Positions 29,101 through 36,156 of a stretch of 64,000 bases of DNA are shown piece by piece. Location: assembly GCA_031553505.1 (NCBI GenBank), contig JAVBLP010000002.1, positions 10,154-74,153 of the forward strand, given 5' to 3'. The notes beneath the pieces were generated by a model. It did no database searches. It worked only from the letters and a program-made list of their open reading frames with translations, and was not told the DNA's origin. Position numbers and translations under genes: made by a program. The first letter of the stretch is position 1. Each line of letters starts with the position of its first letter. The DNA is from JAVBLP01 sp031553505. GTDB taxonomy: Bacteria; Elusimicrobiota; Endomicrobiia; Endomicrobiales; Endomicrobiaceae.

Positions 29101-30444
29101 ATGAAAAAAATAGCGACTGCATTATTTCTCACTGTGTTTTTTACGGGCTTGGGCTTCTGCGAAGATAATCTTGGCAGAGCAGTATACGCCGTTTATTCAG
29201 AAAATTTTAACGGTCTAAAGTATGTTGATATAGGCGACACTCCGTGGGACCCAGGTTCAATAGATAATGTTCATATATATGCATGGGGATCATATCAGGA
29301 TGGTTTTTTGTCAACTGCCACTTATTCAAGTTTTTCTGAAAGACTTGACGGAAATACCTATTGGCAGCTTAAAGGCTTTGGTGCTGCTTACGGCGGGGGC
29401 GCTAATTTTATTTCAAACCCTGTAAGAATGATAGAGTATGCAAACGGCACATATGAGTTTTATGCGAGAGCGTCAACCGATGACGTTTTAGACATAAGAA
29501 TAGGCATGAGCAGCGTTTACAGCGCTGTTGGAGAGAAGCTTATGACTTTAAGAAGCGCCGGTCTTACCGCTAACGGACAGTGGCAAAAAATAGTAATACC
29601 TCTTGCTACTTTAGGTATAAATGAATTGGCACTTTATGACGGAATCATATACCCTTTCCTTTTCAGCGTTCCTGCTTCGGTCTCTGCTAGCTCGGCTTTA
29701 GATTTAGATTGCATAGTAATTAAAAAAGCATCGGGCGGTTCATTTAGCGCCACTATTAAAAACGTAGATTCTTCCGATTCAACCACTCCTGAAAATATCA
29801 CTTGGGGCAATGACGCGCTCGGCAACAGATGGTATGCTGCAAAACAATACATAGAACTTAATTTGGACATATTGCCTACATATTCCAGCACAGTGGGTAC
29901 GTCTTCTCCCGTTACGATAGTTAACTGGGGAATCCAACTTTATACCGAAGTCAAAAATTCAACACCGGCATATACCGGAGAACTTACTGCGGACGATGCT
30001 TACTGAATGATTTGGACCACAGATACTGCTTTAATGTTGCCTATGTTCTGGCGCATTACCGATAAAACTTTGCCGTATGCGGGCAATTCCGCAGTTGAAG
30101 ATGATTACAGCCAGACTTTAGTTATCGGTTTTAATGAGGGCGGCCTTTATGATGCGGGTTCAAACGCGCCAAAAAAGGATGAGTATTATTGTTGGTCAGC
30201 AATGAAAGATTCTGACATGTTTGGCGGAAATGCCGATATATACAATGGTTGTGACTATGTAAGGGTTTGGGACCAAAAAGGAATCCATACTGCTGCCGGA
30301 GACGCGAATTACTGGGGCGTTTACCCTACAGCTGCAGAAAAGACGATAACCCCAAAAATTTATTTTGGAGCGGATTTTGGTACGGCTTTTACTCCCATGG
30401 AGTATAGTGTTAATTCATTAACTATAGAGTTATTTTATGAATAA
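29101..30444 (+). pseudogene. Secreted protein B, paralogue of A, broken by in-frame TGA
   Basis: One frame runs from ATG 29101 to 30444 (447 codons) with a lone TGA at 30004-30006. The N-terminal half has a signal peptide and a jelly-roll-like domain (YWQLKGFGAAYGGG, ANGTYEFYARAS, DLDCIVIKK) reminiscent of carbohydrate-binding modules. The C-terminal half is homologous to secreted protein A on both sides of the stop, ending FGADFGTAFTPMEY. An ATG follows the TGA directly, so reinitiation could make a 145-residue fragment, but without signal peptide. TGG-to-TGA (Trp) is a likely origin. No sign of a selenocysteine element was noticed, and A has no Cys here. Sequence error is possible. Confidence 0.75.
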
Positions 30445-31870
30445 AAAAATGGCATTAAAATCATTTGCCATAGCTTTTATTATGTTCTCGGCTTTCGCCG
30501 GATTGCATGCTTTTACGCCTGTTTCACAGGTTTCAAAAAAAGCTACAGTCTCATTCACCAAATCTATGCAGTATATCGCCGTAATAAGCACCCAGACCGT
30601 TTTTGTTTTAGACGCGTCTTCTTTCCCTGTAAGCGGAAATATTATTATGACGCCCGGAGTTACAATTAACTCGGTAAAAATTGAGTATACGTATGATACT
30701 TCGACGCCTCCGTATATGTCTGTTTCTACGGATTCGTATAATGTTGACGGTTCTTTTACGGCGCTTGTCACGCCTGTAGTCCCTACTACAAACTATGTGT
30801 TTTACAGAATAGCGGTTGAATACTCTAAAGATTTTCTCCAGCAGCCTACAGTTTACTCCCAATGGTACACAATTAAAAACCCGGTAATTATGCACCTGGA
30901 TATACAAAGAATTTCGCCGTATCAGTTAAATGTTGTGGTAAAAGGGGCTGTTTCAGGTTCATTTGTCACCAAAACCGAAATGGAATACTATGTCGATTCA
31001 GACAGTACAACGATTACAACGGTCGCAACCAATAACCAGTTTGATTTTACTACAAATCCTGTTTCTTTGCCTGTCGGCACCCAGACGTTTGCGTACAGGC
31101 TTGTCGTAAGCTGTGATAATAGTGATCCGACGCAGATTAAGTATCACCCTTCAGGCGATACCTGGATAGAAGTGCCTGTTCTTTCAAGTGCGGCAAAAAC
31201 AATCGGCGCGCCAGGCGGCAGCCTTTTGCTTGATAATGAAGACCAAAGATATGGCAAATCTTTGTTAACTGTGCCTTCGGCAGCTTTGACAAGTGACGTC
31301 AATATTGTATTTACTGAATGTGATATTGACGGGACGTATATATGGCCGCCTTCAAAAGATATCGTTAAGATTTATAAAATAGACCCGGAACTCCACGTTT
31401 TAAACAGCGCAAACGGCAATTTGGCAAGCCCTTATGCCACATCACCTGCGGATTTAACTCTTTATTACGGTGCCAACAACAACGGTAAATACGTTATAAA
31501 ATTTTGGGACGGCACTGCCTGGGTTGAACTGACCTCAGTGCAGGATATGTCAAAGAAAACCGTTTCGGCAAAGGTAAGCCAGCTCGGCTATTTTGCTATA
31601 TTTGCAAGTTCGGCTAAAGCCGATAATGAGTACAGGCCGGATACAAGGTCATTTATGCCGGGAGAAAAGATACAGTTTAAGAACCTTTCAGACGGCGACA
31701 GCGTCACAATATATAATTTAAGAGGCAAGCAGGTCAGAAAAATAAGCAGCGATCCTTTTGAATGGGACGGAAGGACTGACGGCGGCGGTTATGCCGAATC
31801 AGGTTCATATATATACCAGATAAAAGTAAACGGCAAAATAATAAGCGGCTCGTTAGCGCTTATAAGGTAA
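30437..31870 (+). CDS. Large secreted protein C with FlgD/T9SS-like C-terminal domain
   Basis: The 477-residue protein has a signal peptide (to about residue 26, LHA). Its mature start, FTPVSQVSKKATVSF, echoes that of secreted protein A. The middle holds beta-sandwich stretches. About 265-390 looks like a ZU5/adhesion-type domain (GAPGGSLLL, LLTVPSAALTSDVNI, VSQLGYFAIFA). The last 80 residues form a FlgD-type Ig domain like T9SS sorting domains: VTIYNLRGKQVRKI, FEWDGRTDGGGYAESGSYIYQIKVNG and a closing basic-hydrophobic strand. It overlaps the end of gene B by 8 nt. Likely a cell-surface protein; its precise role is unknown. Confidence 0.65.
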   Translation: MNKKMALKSFAIAFIMFSAFAGLHAFTPVSQVSKKATVSFTKSMQYIAVISTQTVFVLDASSFPVSGNIIMTPGVTINSVKIEYTYDTSTPPYMSVSTDSYNVDGSFTALVTPVVPTTNYVFYRIAVEYSKDFLQQPTVYSQWYTIKNPVIMHLDIQRISPYQLNVVVKGAVSGSFVTKTEMEYYVDSDSTTITTVATNNQFDFTTNPVSLPVGTQTFAYRLVVSCDNSDPTQIKYHPSGDTWIEVPVLSSAAKTIGAPGGSLLLDNEDQRYGKSLLTVPSAALTSDVNIVFTECDIDGTYIWPPSKDIVKIYKIDPELHVLNSANGNLASPYATSPADLTLYYGANNNGKYVIKFWDGTAWVELTSVQDMSKKTVSAKVSQLGYFAIFASSAKADNEYRPDTRSFMPGEKIQFKNLSDGDSVTIYNLRGKQVRKISSDPFEWDGRTDGGGYAESGSYIYQIKVNGKIISGSLALIR

Positions 31871-31874
31871 AAAA

Positions 31875-32792
31875 ATGAAAAAGAAACTTCTCATACTATC
31901 TATAATAATGACTTTTTTTTCAGGCAAAGCGATGGCTTTGTATGATATTTCATATTGGGGAGTAAGGGCTTTGGGTATGGGCGGCGCTTTTACTGCCGTG
32001 TCTGATGACGTTAATGCGCCTATCTATAATATAGCAGGTATAGCCGGAATGGAAAAACCAGAAGCTACTGTTATGTCGGCAAAAATATTTTCAGGGCTTG
32101 ACGGTTTGGATATGAGTACTGATTATATTGGAGGAGTATACCCAATAAGCAGACAAATCGGGAGCATTTCCCTTAACTGGTCATATTACGGCGATACCGG
32201 CTTAAGAAGGGAAGATTCCGTAAATTTAGGTTATGCGAGAACCCTTAATGACATTATTAAAGTTGACTGGATGGACTTTATGGCAGGTATCAATTTGAGA
32301 TATTTGAGCCAGGAAGCAAGATATAACGGCAGCGATTTAAATAAAAGTGCTTTTGCTTTTGATTTGGGGCTGCTTGCAAGGTTTAAATACGGCATTTCCG
32401 TAGGTTTCAGCGGCAAATACTTTAATAAACCGGATATCGGCTTTAAAACCGAGGACAGGATAAAACAAACCAATGTGCTTGGCGCTGCGTATTATAATGA
32501 AAAACTCCCTCTACTAGGCATTCCTTATTTTACATTTGCGATGGACTATGAAATGAGAGAAGGCGACAATACTCTCATAATGGGTATGGAAAGCAAAGTT
32601 ATTGACGGTAATTTGGCGCTCAGGGCAGGCGGATGGGCGGAACAGATAAACTTTGGTATCGGCTACGGGTTTGATTTCGGAAAAGATGACAAAAAATCCA
32701 GGCTTATGATAGATTATGCTTTTGGGCTTCCTTTGCAGGTTCAGGAAACTTCCGGCTCTCACTTTATCAGCTTGTCTTTCAGGTTTCCTTAA
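31875..32792 (+). CDS. PorV/UPF0164-like outer-membrane beta-barrel protein
   Basis: The 305-residue protein has a signal peptide (to about residue 21, AMA) and then the hallmark start of the PorV/PorQ/UPF0164 group: GVRALGMGGAFTAVSDDVNAPIYN, a FadL-like barrel entry motif in which an almost invariant G.GGA.TA is followed by a D..A...NPA-like turn. Alternating strands follow, with a terminal aromatic strand ending FRF. In Bacteroidota, PorV shuttles T9SS cargo that carries a C-terminal domain. Here the preceding gene ends in such a domain, 4 nt upstream. I infer a cargo-shuttle pair; no other T9SS component is in the window. Confidence 0.7.
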   Translation: MKKKLLILSIIMTFFSGKAMALYDISYWGVRALGMGGAFTAVSDDVNAPIYNIAGIAGMEKPEATVMSAKIFSGLDGLDMSTDYIGGVYPISRQIGSISLNWSYYGDTGLRREDSVNLGYARTLNDIIKVDWMDFMAGINLRYLSQEARYNGSDLNKSAFAFDLGLLARFKYGISVGFSGKYFNKPDIGFKTEDRIKQTNVLGAAYYNEKLPLLGIPYFTFAMDYEMREGDNTLIMGMESKVIDGNLALRAGGWAEQINFGIGYGFDFGKDDKKSRLMIDYAFGLPLQVQETSGSHFISLSFRFP

Positions 32793-32814
32793 TCAAAATA
32801 TAACTTAATAATTT

Positions 32815-32846
32815 AAACCTCCCTGTGAATAACTGGGAGGTTTTTT
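32815..32846 (+). terminator. Terminator of the secreted-protein cluster
   Basis: A 9-bp stem AAACCTCCC / GGGAGGTTT (32815-32823 / 32835-32843) with an 11-nt loop runs into six T residues. Confidence 0.88.
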
Positions 32847-32854
32847 ATTATAAG

Positions 32855-32883
32855 TTGAAAGTTACCGGGCTAAATGATAAAAT
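32855..32883 (+). promoter_or_regulatory. Promoter of def-fmt
   Basis: TTGAAA (32855-32860) and TAAAAT (32878-32883) are 17 nt apart, directly after the terminator and 32 nt before the def start. Confidence 0.7.
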
Positions 32884-32914
32884 TAATAAAATTTTATATA
32901 AGGGTGCTTTTAAA

Positions 32915-33421
32915 ATGTCCAAACTTGAAATAAAGAAGTATGGCGAGCAGGTTTTACGCAAAAAAACCGAAGAAATTAAAGAAATAAATGACGAAATTAA
33001 AAAACTTGCCGAAGATATGCTGGAAACTATGTACCGCGCTCCCGGAGTCGGTCTCGCGGCTCCGCAGGTAGGCATATCTTTAAAAATGTGCGTTATAGAC
33101 GTTGATCCGGATAAAAAATCTCCTCTTGTTCTAATTAACCCTCAAATACTTGAAGGAGAAAGCAAATATATTTCGGAAGAAGGCTGCCTGTCTTTTCCGG
33201 GCTTGTATGAAGAAGTTAAGCGTTTTGAGAAAGTTATCGCGAAATATACCGATTTAAAAGGCAAAGAAAAGATAATAGAGGCTGAAGGCTTTCTTGCCAA
33301 AGCGATACAGCACGAAATCGATCATTTAGACGCTAAGCTTTTTATAGATTACCTTCCGGAATGGAAAAGAAAAGCAGTTGAAAAAGAGATTAAAAGAAGA
33401 AAAAAAGCGGGGGAATGGTGA
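32915..33421 (+). CDS. def: Peptide deformylase
   Basis: The 168-residue enzyme has all three catalytic motifs: GVGLAAPQVG (44-53), EEGCLSF (88-94, metal-binding Cys) and QHEIDH (132-137, two metal-binding His and the catalytic Glu). It removes the formyl group from nascent proteins. ATG 32915 gives the standard length and follows an AAGGG site; an earlier in-frame TTG/ATG-less extension into the promoter is excluded. It overlaps fmt by 7 nt, a common pairing of the enzymes that remove and add the formyl group. Confidence 0.96.
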   Translation: MSKLEIKKYGEQVLRKKTEEIKEINDEIKKLAEDMLETMYRAPGVGLAAPQVGISLKMCVIDVDPDKKSPLVLINPQILEGESKYISEEGCLSFPGLYEEVKRFEKVIAKYTDLKGKEKIIEAEGFLAKAIQHEIDHLDAKLFIDYLPEWKRKAVEKEIKRRKKAGEW

Positions 33422-34359
33422 AAGTTCTATTTTTCGGCACTGCTGATATTTCAAAAGCATTTTTGGAATCTTTATACGCAGGCAAACACGATATATTTTG
33501 CGTGACAATGCCAGATAAGCCGGCGGCAAGAGGCCAAAAGCTTACCCCTCCGGCCGTAAAAACTTTCGCGATGGAAAACAACATCCCTTTTATACAGCCG
33601 GATAAATTTACCACTGAAGTTATAGATCAGATAAAAAACTTTAAACCTCAAGCCGGGATAGCTGTTTCTTACGGCAAATTGATACCAAAAGAGGTATTTG
33701 ACCTTCCTGACTTTAAAACTTTTAACATACACTTTTCTCTTTTGCCTAAATACCGGGGTGCGGCGCCTGTCCAATACGCAATCCGTAACGGGGAAACTGA
33801 AACAGGCGTTTCATCGTTTTATCTTGAAGAATCCCTTGATACGGGGGCAATAATTCTTCAGGAAAGAACCGCTATAGGCGAAAAAGAAAACGCGCAGGAT
33901 TTATTTAAACGCCTTATACCTTTGGGCATAAGCGTTATGAATGAAACTTTAAAATGCTTTGAAAACGGAGACTGCAAAGGCAAAACGCAGGCCGGAGAGC
34001 CCAGTTATGCTCCGACTCTTAAGAAAGAAGACGGGCTAATAATATGGAAAAAGAGCGCAAAAGATATTTTTAACCAAACCAGGGGGCTTTTTCCGTGGCC
34101 TGGCACTTACTCCGTAATTTTAAAAGGCAAACTGGAAGGCAAAAGGATAAAAATCATAGAAAGCGCTGTTATTGAAAACAGTACTATCAATGATGAAACG
34201 GGAAAAGTATATTCTGTTGATAAAAATAAAGGTTTTACAGTACTTTGCGGCAAAGGAAAGCTGCTTATTACAAAGATACAGCCGGAAAACAAACCCGTTA
34301 TGAGCGCTTGGGATTTTATACAGGGGGGACAACTGGCGGAAGGGGATTATTTCAATTGA
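33415..34359 (+). CDS. fmt: Methionyl-tRNA formyltransferase
   Basis: A 314-residue enzyme with the formyl-transferase fold. The catalytic-site strand NIHFSLLPKYRGAAP includes the Asn/His pair; upstream is AVSYGKLIP, and a C-terminal OB-like domain binds tRNA. It transfers formyl from 10-formyl-THF to initiator Met-tRNA. ATG 33415 lies inside the end of def with GGGGGA upstream; GTG 33418 is a weaker alternative. The trxA promoter starts within its last codons. Confidence 0.95.
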   Translation: MVKVLFFGTADISKAFLESLYAGKHDIFCVTMPDKPAARGQKLTPPAVKTFAMENNIPFIQPDKFTTEVIDQIKNFKPQAGIAVSYGKLIPKEVFDLPDFKTFNIHFSLLPKYRGAAPVQYAIRNGETETGVSSFYLEESLDTGAIILQERTAIGEKENAQDLFKRLIPLGISVMNETLKCFENGDCKGKTQAGEPSYAPTLKKEDGLIIWKKSAKDIFNQTRGLFPWPGTYSVILKGKLEGKRIKIIESAVIENSTINDETGKVYSVDKNKGFTVLCGKGKLLITKIQPENKPVMSAWDFIQGGQLAEGDYFN

Positions 34360-34384
34360 CCGTACAGGTCTTAATTTGTATAAT
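34356..34384 (+). promoter_or_regulatory. Promoter of the thioredoxin genes
   Basis: TTGACC (34356-34361), 17 nt, TATAAT (34379-34384). It sits on the fmt stop codon, 36 nt before trxA, which has a GGGAGG ribosome site. Confidence 0.8.
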
Positions 34385-34420
34385 TTTTGTGTATTGTTAA
34401 TGTAAATACAGGGAGGCGTT

Positions 34421-34738
34421 ATGGCTATTGAGATTACCACAGAGAACTTTTCACAAGAAGTATTACAGTCAGATAAACTTGTTGTTGTAGATTTTTGGGC
34501 TCCCTGGTGCGGGCCGTGCAAAATGCTCACTCCTATTATTGAAGAACTTGCAACCGAATATGAAGGCAAAGCAAAAATTTGCAAATTAAATACAGATGAA
34601 AATAATGCTATTGCCGCACAGTTTCAAATAACATCAATACCGTGTATTATTTTCTTCAAAGGCGGCGCTCCTATACAAAAAATAGTTGGTTTTAAACCTA
34701 AAAATGATTTAAAAAGGGCAATAGATGAAGCTCTATAA
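34421..34738 (+). CDS. trxA: Thioredoxin
   Basis: The 105-residue protein has the classic length and the redox motif WCGPC (29-33) within DFWAPWCGPCKML. The cis-Pro loop is near TSIPCIIFFKGG; a Cys follows that Pro where most thioredoxins have Thr. It is a cytoplasmic disulfide reductant, reduced by the TrxB encoded two genes downstream. The 3' end overlaps the secreted thioredoxin-like gene by 14 nt. Confidence 0.95.
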   Translation: MAIEITTENFSQEVLQSDKLVVVDFWAPWCGPCKMLTPIIEELATEYEGKAKICKLNTDENNAIAAQFQITSIPCIIFFKGGAPIQKIVGFKPKNDLKRAIDEAL

Positions 34739-35207
34739 ACATATATTTGTTGCTTTTCTTATGCTTTTTGCCGCAGTTTGCGCGTTTGCGGCGCAGCCCG
34801 CAGCGGATTTTTCGTTAAAAGATACCAACGGCAAAGTCGTAAGGCTGTCAGATTACAAAGGAAAAGTGGTTTTTCTGGATTTTTGGGCAAGCTGGTGCCC
34901 GCCCTGCAGAAATTCTATACCTGCGATAAAAAATCTTCATAAAGAGATGTCCGGCAACAGCAATGTGATAATTTTAGGCATCAATGCCGGAGAAAGCAGT
35001 AATACCGTAACAAATTTTATTAAGAAGCAAGGCATCAATTACACTGTTCTCTACGGAAATAATACCACAATGCAGAATTATTCGGTAAACGGCATTCCGG
35101 CATTTTTTATAATCGATAAAAAAGGCAATATAGCAAAACGCTACACCGGTTATTCCGAAGGTCTTGAACAAGACTGGTACACGCAAATCAACAATTTATT
35201 AAAATAA
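34725..35207 (+). CDS. TlpA/ResA-like exported thiol oxidoreductase
   Basis: The 160-residue protein has a signal peptide (to about residue 23, AFA) and a thioredoxin fold of the TlpA/AhpC-TSA class with WCPPC (57-61) in DFWASWCPPCRNS and the cis-Pro segment VNGIPAFFIIDKKG. Such proteins keep periplasmic thiols reduced, often for cytochrome c maturation. No cytochrome gene is in view, so the partner is unknown. It overlaps trxA and is followed 22 nt later by trxB. Confidence 0.88.
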   Translation: MKLYKHIFVAFLMLFAAVCAFAAQPAADFSLKDTNGKVVRLSDYKGKVVFLDFWASWCPPCRNSIPAIKNLHKEMSGNSNVIILGINAGESSNTVTNFIKKQGINYTVLYGNNTTMQNYSVNGIPAFFIIDKKGNIAKRYTGYSEGLEQDWYTQINNLLK

Positions 35208-35229
35208 AACTAACAGGAAACTTTACAAC

Positions 35230-36153
35230 ATGGTTTATGATGTCGTTATTATAGGCGGCGGTCCGGCCGGTATGACTGCCGCTATTTATACAGCAAGGGC
35301 GAGGCTTAGTACTGTGCTTATAGAAAAAGCAGGATGCGGCGGGCAAATGGCCATTACCGACCTTCTTGAAAATTACCCCGGATTTAACGGCGGCATAAAC
35401 GGCTTCGATTTAGCAATGAAGCTTGAAGAACAAGTTAAAGATTTCGGCGCGGAGATAAAGTACGAAGAGGTTGTTAGCATAGAAGACGCCGGACATATTA
35501 AAAAAATTATAACTACAGATAAAACTTATGAAGCAAAGACGGTAATAATAGCCGCTGGCACAAAAGTTAAAAATATCGGCATTCCCGGTGAGGAAAAATT
35601 TATAGGGCGCGGTGTTTCTTTCTGCGCGATATGTGACGCGCCTTTTTATAAAGATAAAGACGTTTTAGTCGTAGGCGGGGGGGATTCCGCCCTTCAGGAA
35701 GCCATATACCTTGCAAAATTTGCTAAAAATGTGACTCTCATACACAGAAGGGATGAATTTAGGGCTGCTAAAATACTTCAGGAAAGAATTTTATCTTACA
35801 GCAATATAGCCGTTATGATGGATACCATTCCGGAAGAGATAATCGGTGAAGAAAAGATTGAAAAAGTAAGGCTTTCAAACGTTAAAACAGGTAAAAAGAC
35901 TGATTTGGAAGTAAACGGAGTGTTTGTTTTTGTCGGCCTTCTCCCGAATACACTGTTTTTGTCGGAATTTGCATTAGACGCGACCGGCTACATTATAACA
36001 GATGAAAATATGCATACATCAGTTCCGGGGATATTTGCCTGTGGGGACATAAGAAAAAAGGTTTTAAGGCAGGTTGTTACCGCCGCTTCTGACGGCGCTC
36101 AGGCAGCCATAAGCGCGCAACACTATCTTGAAACCCAGGAAAAACACAAATAG
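35230..36153 (+). CDS. trxB: Thioredoxin reductase
   Basis: The 307-residue flavoprotein has the FAD motif GGGPAGMTAAIYTARA near the N-terminus, the redox pair CAICD, a second nucleotide motif VGGGDSALQEA and HRRDEFRA, whose Arg residues usually mark NADPH preference. A late GIFACGDI motif also binds FAD. It reduces TrxA with NADPH. It closes the three-gene redox operon and lies 3 nt before polA. Confidence 0.95.
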   Translation: MVYDVVIIGGGPAGMTAAIYTARARLSTVLIEKAGCGGQMAITDLLENYPGFNGGINGFDLAMKLEEQVKDFGAEIKYEEVVSIEDAGHIKKIITTDKTYEAKTVIIAAGTKVKNIGIPGEEKFIGRGVSFCAICDAPFYKDKDVLVVGGGDSALQEAIYLAKFAKNVTLIHRRDEFRAAKILQERILSYSNIAVMMDTIPEEIIGEEKIEKVRLSNVKTGKKTDLEVNGVFVFVGLLPNTLFLSEFALDATGYIITDENMHTSVPGIFACGDIRKKVLRQVVTAASDGAQAAISAQHYLETQEKHK

Positions 36154-36156
36154 CGG

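Noticed and set aside
30004..30006. TGA as a selenocysteine codon
   Set aside because: The paralogue A has no Cys at this place, no stem-loop of SECIS type was noticed just downstream, and no selenoprotein family is involved.
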